Virus record (IMG/VR): IMGVR_UViG_3300030104_005934
Coordinates: 1-23,538 of that record
Length of the DNA: 23,538 bases
Reading direction: 5' to 3' (one strand)
Source of the DNA: a virus
The position numbers were made by a program, and so were the translations under genes. Of the stretch, positions 9,642-18,157 are shown piece after piece. Below the pieces are notes generated by a model. That model did not search any database, was not told the origin of the DNA, and was given only the letters and a program-made list of their open reading frames with translations. The first letter of the stretch is position 1; every line of letters begins with the position of its first letter.

Positions 9642-11207
9642 CTAGTGTTTTATTTGTTTCGACTTACCTCTAAGTATTTGAGTTAATTCTTCTAATTTAA
9701 TATTAGATAATCTTAATTTTGCTTGCCTTGTAGCCGCAAACTTTTCTTTTTTAAATCTTGGTGCTAGCTGTTGGTGTATTGGTAAAGAAGATGTAGATAT
9801 TATAGCGTGTGCAATATGTTTATACATAGCTTCTTCAGCGAATTTATGAACTTGCATTTCTTCTTCGGTACCAAGACTATCACTTATATAGTCTAAGATC
9901 ACAGTTTCTCCTGAAATATTAGAGCTAAAATGTATTCTACCAAGTCTTGGGTCTATATAAAAACTACCATTAGTTTGAGAGTGCGAAGGCTCTAAACCAT
10001 ATCTTTCACCTTCATTTGGCCAATATACATTATTTTCATAGTCTTGGTATTCATTAATACTATTTTCAGAAGGATCTTGTGATTTGTAATTATTCCAAGT
10101 AGAAGAGTTTTTTTCGTTACCAACAGGTGTTATTAAAGTTGAATAATTTGAAGAAGATGTTAAGATTACATTATCTACGGAATTAGCTAACATAGGCACA
10201 CCATCACCACCTAAGTTTTTAGCGGAATGCTGTGCGCTTGATGCTACTGTAAAATCAACAAACATTACAATAACAACATAAACAGTATCTACGTTTTTAA
10301 CATTAATATTTAATAATTCTTTAGTTGCAGAAGTTGAACCAGCCGTATTTGGCCCAACCCACTCAACATAACTAGGTTGTTCACTGCTTGTTACTAAATC
10401 AAATATTGAAGCGTTAACATTGTTACTTCTTAAGCTTTCAGCCCCAACACCAGCGTTGTTTGAGTTATTTATATAATTGTTTTCTGGTACTTGAGTACTA
10501 ATACCGACTCTTACTGTACCAATATTTATAGCACTTATAAATTCAACAGTATCAGCTACACCGTCTGCTTTTATATCTAAAAAATCCATATCAGAAACAT
10601 CAATAGCCTGATAAGCAGTATTTACCCTACCGTTTTGATACGCGCTAGCGCCTGTTCGAGTATGGTAGCTTGTTTTTAATTTACCATCGCTAATCGCCAT
10701 ACCACCTTCATACAAATTTGTTAAACTGTTAGTTGGTGTTATAGTTTGCCAATCATCAGTAATTGGTGTTGAAGAAAAATCATAATTTTTTACTAAACCA
10801 GAAACAGAATCTACGGTAAAATCGTAAATACCATCACTATCTTGTTTTATTTGAAAAGGATTATTTGTATCTTTTGTTGGGTATAACATGTGTTTTATAC
10901 CAGCGCTATCAACAGAAGATATTTTAGTATAATTAACATAATCATGAGGAAGAGGCATTACAAGTGTTGCTGGAACATCTATTTGTTGTGACTTTATTGA
11001 CTTAAATGTATCAAATGAAAATTCTTGCAAAGCCCTCATTGCATGAAATTGAATATCTAATTTATTTATTTTAGGTATTATTTTATTTTTACCAACATAA
11101 GCAACTTCAAATTGAGCTATTAGCTCTTGTAAAGATATAAATTGATAATTACCAAAGTCATTACCTTGATAATAATTTCTTTGTGTAGTATTGTCTAATA
11201 ATCCCAT
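9642..11207 (-). CDS. Tail adaptor / ring protein with an inserted beta-sandwich domain
   Basis: This 521-residue protein lies between a second adaptor-like gene and the nozzle gene. Residues 1-135 form a helical start (ISLQELIAQFEVAYVGK, then DIQFHAMRALQEFSFDTFKS) and a PLPHDYVNYTKI block. Residues 355-521 hold FYIDPRLGRIHFSSN and a helical C-terminus (EEMQVHKFAEEAMYKHIAHA) ending in a basic tail. These two parts look like one compact adaptor protein of a type recurrent in marine phage contigs. Residues about 137-353 look like an insertion: NYDFSS, ISDGKLKTS and a C-terminal VDNVILTS resemble a carbohydrate-binding (galactose-binding-fold) module. Position suggests a ring joining portal and nozzle, comparable to T7 gp11 or P22 gp4. 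That function comes from order rather than a catalytic or fold-defining motif. The gene begins four bases after the upstream stop and ends in TAG. Confidence 0.7.
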   Translation of the reverse strand: MGLLDNTTQRNYYQGNDFGNYQFISLQELIAQFEVAYVGKNKIIPKINKLDIQFHAMRALQEFSFDTFKSIKSQQIDVPATLVMPLPHDYVNYTKISSVDSAGIKHMLYPTKDTNNPFQIKQDSDGIYDFTVDSVSGLVKNYDFSSTPITDDWQTITPTNSLTNLYEGGMAISDGKLKTSYHTRTGASAYQNGRVNTAYQAIDVSDMDFLDIKADGVADTVEFISAINIGTVRVGISTQVPENNYINNSNNAGVGAESLRSNNVNASIFDLVTSSEQPSYVEWVGPNTAGSTSATKELLNINVKNVDTVYVVIVMFVDFTVASSAQHSAKNLGGDGVPMLANSVDNVILTSSSNYSTLITPVGNEKNSSTWNNYKSQDPSENSINEYQDYENNVYWPNEGERYGLEPSHSQTNGSFYIDPRLGRIHFSSNISGETVILDYISDSLGTEEEMQVHKFAEEAMYKHIAHAIISTSSLPIHQQLAPRFKKEKFAATRQAKLRLSNIKLEELTQILRGKSKQIKH

Positions 11208-11211
11208 TTAT

Positions 11212-12081
11212 TTATTGTTTTTCTTGTTGAATTTGAGCACCTGTTAGTTGGGCACCTACTTGTGTTAATTGTGGTTTTTCTATAGCAACACCAGCTAAAG
11301 TTAATATTCTATATACTAACTCTGTTTCTTCTGAAGCGTGTAATTCAAAATCAGTAGAAGAAGTTGAATTATATAATGGTTTGTCATTTACAACTACATA
11401 AGCCCAATTAGGTTTTTTAGGTTTTCTTGTATAAAATATTTGTATTAAATCTGGATAAACTCTTAAATTACCATCATTACCAACAAAAGTCTTTTCAGAA
11501 CCAGTATAATTATTGTCTTGGTACCACCTCGTTGGATAGGGATGTATTTGAATACGCATTGCTACACCATCATCAAACATACTGTAAGTTGGGGTTGTAT
11601 ATCGATGTTTTCTGGAAGGACTCTCCCCATCTCGTTTTAATAGCTTTGTACTATTATGTAGGGTTAATTTATTACGATCAATATATTCTGCTTCTACACC
11701 TGTATTAAAACCTTGGCTTTTGTAAGTAACCGTAATTTTTCCAAGTCTATATAGATCAGCACCTCTTTGTTCAGGTTCAGATTTATGCATATGATTATAT
11801 AAATTCATCCAACCAGCACTATTTACAAGTTCACACCTGCTTGGTGAATAAGTTTGAAATAAATTAGTTTTTTCTCTTAAGTTTTTTATTTTATCCGCGT
11901 AAATCTCTGTAGTACCAGGTAGTCTTTGAAACTGGTCTAGATCATAAAAATATTGCTCAAATATTTCCATCTGAGCATGATCGGCTAATAAGTTAAACTC
12001 TTGCGGAGTTATATAACCTCTTTGTTCTTTGTTAGCTAGAACTAAAACTTTTTGATATACTGCGTCTATACTTATTGCCAT
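11212..12081 (-). CDS. Putative head-tail adaptor / ring protein
   Basis: The 289-residue product starts MAISIDAVYQKVLVLANKEQ and continues with PQEFNLLADHAQMEIFEQYF, a helical N-terminus I recognise as recurrent in marine phage structural clusters. Conserved-looking blocks follow: SRCELVNSAGWMNLYNH (about 80-96), IQIHPYPTRWYQ (about 176-187), and FELHASEETELVYRILTLAG near the C-terminus. A helix rich in Gln closes the protein. It sits four bases before the other adaptor-like gene and after the capsid and 278-residue genes, the place where portal-binding ring proteins are normally encoded. No transmembrane or secretion signal is present. The upstream leader (TAAAAAATAATT before the ATG) is A/T-rich without a Shine-Dalgarno. 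It could equally be a head-closure or neck protein. The exact ring position cannot be decided from sequence alone. Confidence 0.65.
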   Translation of the reverse strand: MAISIDAVYQKVLVLANKEQRGYITPQEFNLLADHAQMEIFEQYFYDLDQFQRLPGTTEIYADKIKNLREKTNLFQTYSPSRCELVNSAGWMNLYNHMHKSEPEQRGADLYRLGKITVTYKSQGFNTGVEAEYIDRNKLTLHNSTKLLKRDGESPSRKHRYTTPTYSMFDDGVAMRIQIHPYPTRWYQDNNYTGSEKTFVGNDGNLRVYPDLIQIFYTRKPKKPNWAYVVVNDKPLYNSTSSTDFELHASEETELVYRILTLAGVAIEKPQLTQVGAQLTGAQIQQEKQ

Positions 12082-12104
12082 AATTATTTTTTAGTTTGTA
12101 GTTA

Positions 12105-12126
12105 CGATCGCCCCATAGGGCGACCG
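12105..12126 (-). other. GC-rich stem-loop between two late genes
   Basis: On the minus strand the arms at 12126-12118 and 12113-12105 pair over nine positions (one G-U wobble) around the loop TATG. The element is strikingly GC-rich in an AT-rich intergenic gap of 58 bases. It lies after the stop of the 278-residue protein gene and before the adaptor start. No U-run follows on the minus strand, so it is not a classical terminator. An mRNA 3'-end stabiliser, a processing site or a weak attenuator would fit. Confidence 0.45.
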
Positions 12127-12139
12127 CTCTACAGTTTGA

Positions 12140-12976
12140 TTATTGATTTAATCTTTTTTCAATATTGGAGTAAATTTCCATACCTTCATCAGTCTTAAAC
12201 CAATGCGCTAACGCGGTGTATGGATGCTCGTCAAAAGGTACTGACATTAACTTTCTACCATTAGAAGCCCATAAAAAGTTTCTTTGATCATCAGATAATT
12301 TAAGTATACCAAATTCAACAGCTTTAATACCAAAATTTCTAAGTTGAACATTATCATCAGAAGCTAATTCTAAGAATAAAACAGGATTGTTTTTAGCATA
12401 AAGCAACAAATCTCTTTTAAGTTCTTTAGAACTCATGCTAGATACCTTAGAACCATACTCTACACGCATAATAGCTTCTGCCATATCAACATCTATTGTT
12501 TTAGCTATATTAAGTGCTTCTAATTCTAGTTCTAAAACTTCTAGTTCATCAGCAGCTTCTACTTCTGGTTTCCACTCTTCAAATAATACGTTTCTTTGAG
12601 GGTGGTATAAAGATAGTAACTTTTGTAAAGTTTGTTTATTTCTTGGAACATGAAGAGCTCCATTTCTAAATATAATATGTGATAACCTTTGATCTCCTTT
12701 CATTTCATCTACAAAAGGTGTTTTTTGATTTTCACAATATTTAAGTTCTCTTTCGTATCCTTTTTCTTCGTCAAAAAAATATATGCCCGCAGATCTAACC
12801 ATGTAAGACAAAGGCTTTCTTTTTCTACTTAAATAATAAACCCTATCTTTTATTTCCCAGTTAGGTTTTTTTGTTTCAACTTTTTGTGTTTTTAAAACTG
12901 TATTATCAACAGTTTCTGTTTCTAGACCAAAAGCGTTTTTTGCTCTGTCTATAATTGTTTTTTCTTTTTTTGCCAT
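12140..12976 (-). CDS. Conserved late protein of unknown function following the capsid gene
   Basis: This 278-residue protein has a basic N-terminus (MAKKEKTIIDRAKNAFG) and a predicted mixed fold: strands around YMVRSAGIYFFDEEKGYERE (58-77), then VFRNGA-like and LSLYHPQRNVLFEEW. A Glu/Leu-rich helix follows (ELEVLELELEALNIAK, about 143-158). The C-terminal half is helical, with ASDDNVQLRNFGIKAVEFG and FLWASNGRKLMSVPFDEHPY. I recognise the pattern as recurrent in marine phage contigs but know no function. Cys occurs only once (YCENQKT), so a zinc site is unlikely. The gene stands between the capsid and adaptor genes and is bracketed by a terminator upstream and a GC-rich stem-loop downstream, so its message may be controlled separately. 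A head-completion or capsid-binding role is a guess from position only. Confidence 0.65.
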   Translation of the reverse strand: MAKKEKTIIDRAKNAFGLETETVDNTVLKTQKVETKKPNWEIKDRVYYLSRKRKPLSYMVRSAGIYFFDEEKGYERELKYCENQKTPFVDEMKGDQRLSHIIFRNGALHVPRNKQTLQKLLSLYHPQRNVLFEEWKPEVEAADELEVLELELEALNIAKTIDVDMAEAIMRVEYGSKVSSMSSKELKRDLLLYAKNNPVLFLELASDDNVQLRNFGIKAVEFGILKLSDDQRNFLWASNGRKLMSVPFDEHPYTALAHWFKTDEGMEIYSNIEKRLNQ

Positions 12977-12999
12977 AATATAATATATAATAAAATTAA

Positions 13000-13035
13000 T
13001 AAAATAAAAGGCCGAGGCCGAAGCCCCGGTCTTTT
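13000..13035 (-). terminator. Intrinsic terminator with UUCG tetraloop after the capsid gene
   Basis: On the minus strand, arms at 13035-13023 and 13018-13006 form a 13-position stem with one mismatch (A-C) and one G-U wobble. The loop at 13022-13019 is TTCG closed by C-G, the exceptionally stable C(UUCG)G tetraloop. The stem is followed by TTTTATTTTATT, giving the U-rich tail of a rho-independent terminator. It begins ten bases after the capsid stop codon. Because the stem starts with an A-run, the reverse orientation also ends in a T-run, so it may work both ways. Confidence 0.85.
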
Positions 13036-13044
13036 AAAAATAGT

Positions 13045-14511
13045 TTACTTCATTAACATAAAGTTGTTAGCACCTTGAGTAACTAAACATCTTTCTGATA
13101 ACATGTGTATTTGCATCACATCTAAAGCAGATGTAGCAGCACCAACAGAACCAGTAACCCAAGTTTTCATTCTTCGGTCATCAGTTTGTGAAGCTCTATA
13201 TCTAACGTGTAAGAAAGGACGTCTAACAGCTGCCCCAACAGTTTGATCATAAACTGAAGAAGAACCAGCTGGTATAATAACACCTCTTAACGCTTCAGAT
13301 CCAGCAGTTGCATTAATACCACCTCTTGTAGCTTTGTCATTTAAGTATCTAAAGTCAGACTTATAGAAGTCATAAGAACCTCTTCGGAAACCAGAGAAAC
13401 CTAAATTAAGTGCCATGTCTTCAGAGTTGTTAAATACTCCGTAAGAAGTACCACCAGCCCCATAAGAGTTCATTGCAGCTAACATGTCATCCATTGCTAA
13501 ACTAGTAGCTCTGTTTACGAACATCATGTTTTCTTCAATAGCACCTTGCTTATCAAACTCAGCTAAAATAGCATCAAACTCAGCTAAATCAGTAGCAGCA
13601 TTAACACCAGTAACACCAGTAGTAACGTTACCTCTTTGCTCAATGGCATAGAATAAACCTTCAGTACCAGCATCACCTTCTGGAGATAAACCTAGTTCAC
13701 CATCAACATTAGTTGAATTAGAACCTGGAATAGACTCAAGCATTGCCATTTCTAAGTAATCAGTAAAACGAGCTCTTGTGTCAGCTTCAGCTTTTAAGTA
13801 CCATAAGTACCCAGAAGCACCACCTTCAGAAGAAACTTCAACCCAACCAATTCTACCAGCATCAGATCCAGATACTTCATAGTAATCTTTCATAATGATA
13901 GGCTTGTTAGTAAAAGTTTTAAAGTCAGGCTCGTTAGCGCCTCTTGTAGTTGAACCATCGTAGCTATCACCTTTCTTAAATTCAGAACCGATAACTAATA
14001 AAGTAGCTGCACTAGCAGTTTCAGAGTGACCAGTTAAAACATCTTCGTCATAAGCTCTAAGACCAATAGCAGCACCATCAACAGCTGTAACTAAACATCT
14101 AGATACTTTACCTGGAGTTGAAAGTAATACGATATCGTGATTACGAACACCATGTGTAGACGTAAGTGCATTACCATCTATATCTGTAACGCTTGTAAAT
14201 TTACCTTTTGCGCCAGACGAAGATACGTTACCATCTAAATCTATAGTACCTATTAAAGAAATATGTAATCTTGATTGCTCAGACCATATAACTCGATCAG
14301 AAGTCATTGCTTCTTCTGCACCTACTTGATTAAGGAAACCAGAAATTGTTCTAGGTCCGAAAACCTCAGCTTCTTTTTCCATTAACTCAGGTAAGTACTG
14401 TTGCGCCCAACCTTCAGTTGAGCTTGTTGTAAAATCGACGTAATTTGTAGATAGTGCTTGTTGCTGTGGAGCAGGTACACTATTCAAACTACCTCCTGCA
14501 GTAATTGCCAT
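13045..14511 (-). CDS. Major capsid protein (HK97-fold type, inferred)
   Basis: A 488-residue protein, close to the size of coat proteins in crAss-like and related phages. The N-terminus is flexible (GGSLNSVPAPQQQ), followed by EGWAQQYLPELMEKEAEVFG (33-52), where HK97-type coats usually have their first ordered helix. The middle is beta-rich and Gly/Ser-rich. Later come a helical block (EFDAILAEFDKQGAIEENM), SGFRRGSYDFYKSDFRY and a C-terminal domain with VRYRASQTDDRRMKTW and MQIHMLSERCLVTQG. It lies directly after the scaffold-like gene and before a strong terminator, the usual place for the most expressed virion gene. I see no cleavage signal or protease gene between portal and coat. The leader is A/T-rich with no Shine-Dalgarno. 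The coat call is from order, size and pattern; the fold is inferred. Confidence 0.85.
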   Translation of the reverse strand: MAITAGGSLNSVPAPQQQALSTNYVDFTTSSTEGWAQQYLPELMEKEAEVFGPRTISGFLNQVGAEEAMTSDRVIWSEQSRLHISLIGTIDLDGNVSSSGAKGKFTSVTDIDGNALTSTHGVRNHDIVLLSTPGKVSRCLVTAVDGAAIGLRAYDEDVLTGHSETASAATLLVIGSEFKKGDSYDGSTTRGANEPDFKTFTNKPIIMKDYYEVSGSDAGRIGWVEVSSEGGASGYLWYLKAEADTRARFTDYLEMAMLESIPGSNSTNVDGELGLSPEGDAGTEGLFYAIEQRGNVTTGVTGVNAATDLAEFDAILAEFDKQGAIEENMMFVNRATSLAMDDMLAAMNSYGAGGTSYGVFNNSEDMALNLGFSGFRRGSYDFYKSDFRYLNDKATRGGINATAGSEALRGVIIPAGSSSVYDQTVGAAVRRPFLHVRYRASQTDDRRMKTWVTGSVGAATSALDVMQIHMLSERCLVTQGANNFMLMK

Positions 14512-14531
14512 AATTTTGTAATTTTAAATTG

Positions 14532-15710
14532 TTATTTATTATTTTTAATTTTAAACTTCAAATCAGAAGAATCACTACCTAACACTTTAAACTTCATACC
14601 TCCTGCTTCAATTTTTCCATGAGCTTGTCGTGGATTCATATCTACATTTTTAGATTTAGCGACACTATCTTTCATAGCATCAGCTTTACCTTGTTCGTAA
14701 AAGTGTTTTGCAACAGCATCTGCATTCATTGCTGTAAATAAAGATTTATGATAACCCTTAGCATCTGATAATGTAGAATTTTTATCTAAAAACTTTTTAG
14801 TAAAATTATTTATATCACTTTGAGTTGTTTTAATCTCTTCAGCATTGTTTACGTTAAACCTGTATTTTTTATCACCGACATTGTATTCAAAACCTTTGAA
14901 CTTGTCGTTAAAAACTTGATTAGTTTTTTGTGTAAAAATTTCAGAGTTCTTTTTAACTGTTTTTTGAGTTGCTTCTGACTCTTTGTTGTATCTATTAAAG
15001 AAATCTACAGCTTTTTGTTGTTCAGGCGTGAGCTTTGAACCAGCTTTGATTTCTTCATAGTATTTGGACTTTTGCCCGTCCAAGTGGCTTCTAGCACTGG
15101 CAACTTGCTCTTTTAATGCTAGTTTTTTTCTTTGTATTTCTCGTGCATCGTCTTCTTCTTCGTCGTAAGAAAAAGAGTCTTCCATAAGAAAGTTTATTTC
15201 TTCATTTGTTAAATGAGGTTTTGTTTGCTTGTAGTATTCATATAATAAATTTTGATCATTTAATTTTGAATAATCTTGATTAAGCTTAACATAATCACTT
15301 AAATCACCACCAGTTTCATCCATAAAATCCATTAACTTTTGTATGTTTTCTGGTAGTGGTTCTCCTGTAGCTTCTGCTTTTGCTACAGCCTCTTCAACTT
15401 CTTCAACCGTTGTTTCAATAGGCTCATCTTCTTCTTCAGTAATTTCTTCTAATACTGATTCTTCTTGTGCTTTTGCTTCCGGTTGTACTTCTTCTTGTTT
15501 TTCTGTGGGCTCGGCATCTTTAGACTCTGCAACCACTCCGCTGTCGTCAGCGTTATCTTCTTTAGTTTCATTTTTTTCTTCTTTTGGTGTTGGTGGTTTA
15601 TCTAAGTTTACTTTTACAATGTTATCATCTTGTGGAGTTTCTTTAACTTCAACTTTAGTAACATTTTCTTTTGTAGTCTCTTTGACTACGTTTTCTTTGT
15701 TTTCTTCCAT
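14532..15710 (-). CDS. Acidic scaffold-like protein
   Basis: This 392-residue protein stands between portal and capsid genes, the normal place of a scaffold or assembly protein. Residues 1-150 are extremely rich in Glu, Lys, Val and Thr (for example EEITEEEDEPIETTVEEVEE) and probably disordered. Residues 150-330 are charged and helical with coiled-coil character (REIQRKKLALKEQVASARSH). The C-terminus is basic (SSDLKFKIKNNK), like the coat-binding tails of known scaffolds such as that of P22. No Ser, Asp or metal protease motif is evident, so a fused maturation protease is unlikely. Function is inferred from location and composition. It might alternatively stay in the virion as an inner-head protein. 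The leader upstream of the start reads TATTATATT, lacking a Shine-Dalgarno. Confidence 0.7.
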   Translation of the reverse strand: MEENKENVVKETTKENVTKVEVKETPQDDNIVKVNLDKPPTPKEEKNETKEDNADDSGVVAESKDAEPTEKQEEVQPEAKAQEESVLEEITEEEDEPIETTVEEVEEAVAKAEATGEPLPENIQKLMDFMDETGGDLSDYVKLNQDYSKLNDQNLLYEYYKQTKPHLTNEEINFLMEDSFSYDEEEDDAREIQRKKLALKEQVASARSHLDGQKSKYYEEIKAGSKLTPEQQKAVDFFNRYNKESEATQKTVKKNSEIFTQKTNQVFNDKFKGFEYNVGDKKYRFNVNNAEEIKTTQSDINNFTKKFLDKNSTLSDAKGYHKSLFTAMNADAVAKHFYEQGKADAMKDSVAKSKNVDMNPRQAHGKIEAGGMKFKVLGSDSSDLKFKIKNNK

Positions 15711-15737
15711 AATATAATATAATAATAATTAATAAAT

Positions 15738-18155
15738 TTACTTAGGGTCAAACGAACCTAAATTAAATCCTCCATCTAGTATATCATTACCTGCGGATTC
15801 AAAGTTTTTAGGTGGTTTACCACTTTTTCTTTGGTCAATCATTTCTGATTGTTGTGTAGCTTGTATTTTTGTTCTTTCGTCTTTTCTATCTTCTTTTTCT
15901 TTTTCTCTATTTTTTATACCTTGTATTTCAGCACCTTTTAATTGCATGTTATATTGAAACTCTAAAGCCATTAACTCTTTTTTAAGCTGCGCTTCTGCTT
16001 GCATTTTTTGAGCATCTATTCTAGCTTCTATTTGCATCAACTCTGCTTTACTAGAGTTTAATGCTTGATTTTTCTGTACATCAGCTTGCGCAGCCGCTTG
16101 TGCAGCTTGAGTATTAGACTGTGTTTGTGCTTGTATATTTTCTAATTGTAATCTTCTATCTTTCTCCTCTTTTTTCTTTCTACGTATTTTAAGTAATTGA
16201 TTTGCTAGTTTAATATTACGTGTTTCTCTAAGATCAATAGCGTCTTCAAGTTCTATACTTTTTTGTTGCAACGCCATTTGTATATTGTTTTCAAGTCTAG
16301 CTTTTTCTTCTTCGTCTGGCTGTAGCTCTAAAAATATTCCAAAGTCATAAAGATGTAGTTCTTTCATTTCTTCTAATGTAGCAACATTGTGAGCACCTAT
16401 AGCTTGTATAAAAGCATCAGCTGTTGGAGAATATTCTAATATATCAGATATTCTAAGTGATAAACACTCCGCTGTTTCAGCTGTTAAAAATAAACCAGCC
16501 TGCAATATATGCCTAGTAGCTGTATTACTATTTGCCGCGGCTAATTTTTGTACACCAACTAAAGCGTTTTTATCTGGCATACTACCATCTCTAGCTTCAT
16601 TTAATCCGGTTACATCACGTATCATTTGTAAGTAGTAATTATAATTAGCAATTAAAGCTTGCATTTTATTACCACCACTACCACTTGTTATTTCTTGAAT
16701 AGGTACTTTACCAGGATTCATATCACCCTCACTTGTAAATGATCTACCAATAACACTACCTGTTTGGAAAAACATATTTAAAGCTTCTTGCGGGTTGTAA
16801 TTAGTACCATTACCTAAATCAACTTCAGCTAAACCATCGGCATCTAAATAAACACCATCTGGTACCATACGCGACATTACTTGTTGTAGTTTTAAATGTG
16901 TTAACTGTATCATATCAGCAAAACCAGTTATACGCTTAACTAGCGAGTCAATTCTACCATCATACATTCTAGGCGCAACAATAGCATAATTCATTTTTAC
17001 TTTAGTGTAATCACTTTTTGGCCTCATCATATTACTAGCTATTTCCCATTTAAGTAATTTATCTGTACCTAAAATAACAGCACCTTCGTAAAGAACTTCT
17101 ATAGATCTTAATAATCTTGAGTAACCACCTTCTTTGTTTTCAGGTGGATTAAAATTATCATCTTTAGGTATTATTTTATCAGCACCAGTACCAGTTTCTT
17201 TTATTTTATAAACTTCATTCATATAAGTTTTATAATTAAAATATAAAACTTGTATTTTATTATTATCTTCTTTATCTGAACTGTACCTACTTCTATTACT
17301 GTTTCTGTGATAAGATTTGTTATTCATTATATCTTTTAAATCACTTTCTGTTAAATGTGGAAACTGCTTTGCCAATTCATTAACAGGTATTGATTTAACT
17401 TCTCCAACATAATATACATCTTCAAAGTAAGGTGAATCTGTATATGAATAAACTAAATCTGCTGGATCAACATAATCTATCGTAACACCTTCTGATGTTG
17501 TAAAATTTGTTTTAACAGCACCAATACCTAAAACTGTTAAATCATAATAAAATCGTTTTTTTGTTAACTCGTAATTGTTACCTTCAAATAATGTATTTAA
17601 AGCTTGTTCTTCCGCTAGTTCTACAGCTTGTTTATAAGTTAGCTGCATATGAAGTTGTAATTCTTCTGGTGTTTCTGGTAATTCTTTTTCTTCGCTTTCT
17701 CTAGTGTTTACACCAAAATTTTCAGCAGCAAATTGATCAAATTCTTTATACTGCATGTCATTAAGTATAGACTCCATGTACTTAGTTCTTTTTTCTATAC
17801 CATTAGGTGATTGCGAAAAAGCTTTTATATCATATGTTCTTTCAGCTATACCATTTACCACTATATCTACAAATTTAGATATAATTGGTACTGGTTTCCA
17901 GTCTAAATTTAAATAGGACAAATCACCGTTTATAGATAACTCATCCTTATATTTTTGTATTGACTGCTCGCCTCTAGCGTATAATCTTAAATTATGAAAA
18001 TTATTATAATTATTTCTATATCTACTATTATTCGCATCATTACTAAACCATTCCGCTTCTATAGCTTTAGCTATTTTTAAACCATAATCATAACTTAACT
18101 TTTCAGCATCACTAACCGTTTGGCTTGGAAAATAACTTTTACTAGAATATGCCAT
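15738..18155 (-). CDS. Portal protein with long coiled-coil C-terminal tail
   Basis: The 805-residue protein begins two bases after the large terminase stop, the classic terminase-portal pair. The central region holds the block MIRDVTGLNEARDGS and KNALVGVQKLAAANSNTATR (about 508-548), which in portals covers the stem and crown-side helices lining the channel. Residues about 612-770 are almost entirely charged or Gln/Ala-rich helix (QAQTQSNTQAAQAAAQADVQ and LKKELMALEFQYNMQLKG), fitting a barrel- or crown-forming coiled coil at the inner face of the vertex. The length matches the long portals of crAss-like phages and exceeds T7 gp8 (about 536 residues). It should form a dodecamer at one vertex, take DNA from the terminase and seat the adaptor ring. 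The identification is based on motifs, size and gene order. Confidence 0.85.
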   Translation of the reverse strand: MAYSSKSYFPSQTVSDAEKLSYDYGLKIAKAIEAEWFSNDANNSRYRNNYNNFHNLRLYARGEQSIQKYKDELSINGDLSYLNLDWKPVPIISKFVDIVVNGIAERTYDIKAFSQSPNGIEKRTKYMESILNDMQYKEFDQFAAENFGVNTRESEEKELPETPEELQLHMQLTYKQAVELAEEQALNTLFEGNNYELTKKRFYYDLTVLGIGAVKTNFTTSEGVTIDYVDPADLVYSYTDSPYFEDVYYVGEVKSIPVNELAKQFPHLTESDLKDIMNNKSYHRNSNRSRYSSDKEDNNKIQVLYFNYKTYMNEVYKIKETGTGADKIIPKDDNFNPPENKEGGYSRLLRSIEVLYEGAVILGTDKLLKWEIASNMMRPKSDYTKVKMNYAIVAPRMYDGRIDSLVKRITGFADMIQLTHLKLQQVMSRMVPDGVYLDADGLAEVDLGNGTNYNPQEALNMFFQTGSVIGRSFTSEGDMNPGKVPIQEITSGSGGNKMQALIANYNYYLQMIRDVTGLNEARDGSMPDKNALVGVQKLAAANSNTATRHILQAGLFLTAETAECLSLRISDILEYSPTADAFIQAIGAHNVATLEEMKELHLYDFGIFLELQPDEEEKARLENNIQMALQQKSIELEDAIDLRETRNIKLANQLLKIRRKKKEEKDRRLQLENIQAQTQSNTQAAQAAAQADVQKNQALNSSKAELMQIEARIDAQKMQAEAQLKKELMALEFQYNMQLKGAEIQGIKNREKEKEDRKDERTKIQATQQSEMIDQRKSGKPPKNFESAGNDILDGGFNLGSFDPK

Positions 18156-18157
18156 AT

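Noticed and set aside
15343-15717. A 124-codon plus-strand open frame, very Ser-rich
   Set aside because: It is antisense to the Glu-rich part of the scaffold-like gene; GAA/GAG-rich coding on one strand gives Ser/Phe codons on the other. No leader or neighbour supports it.
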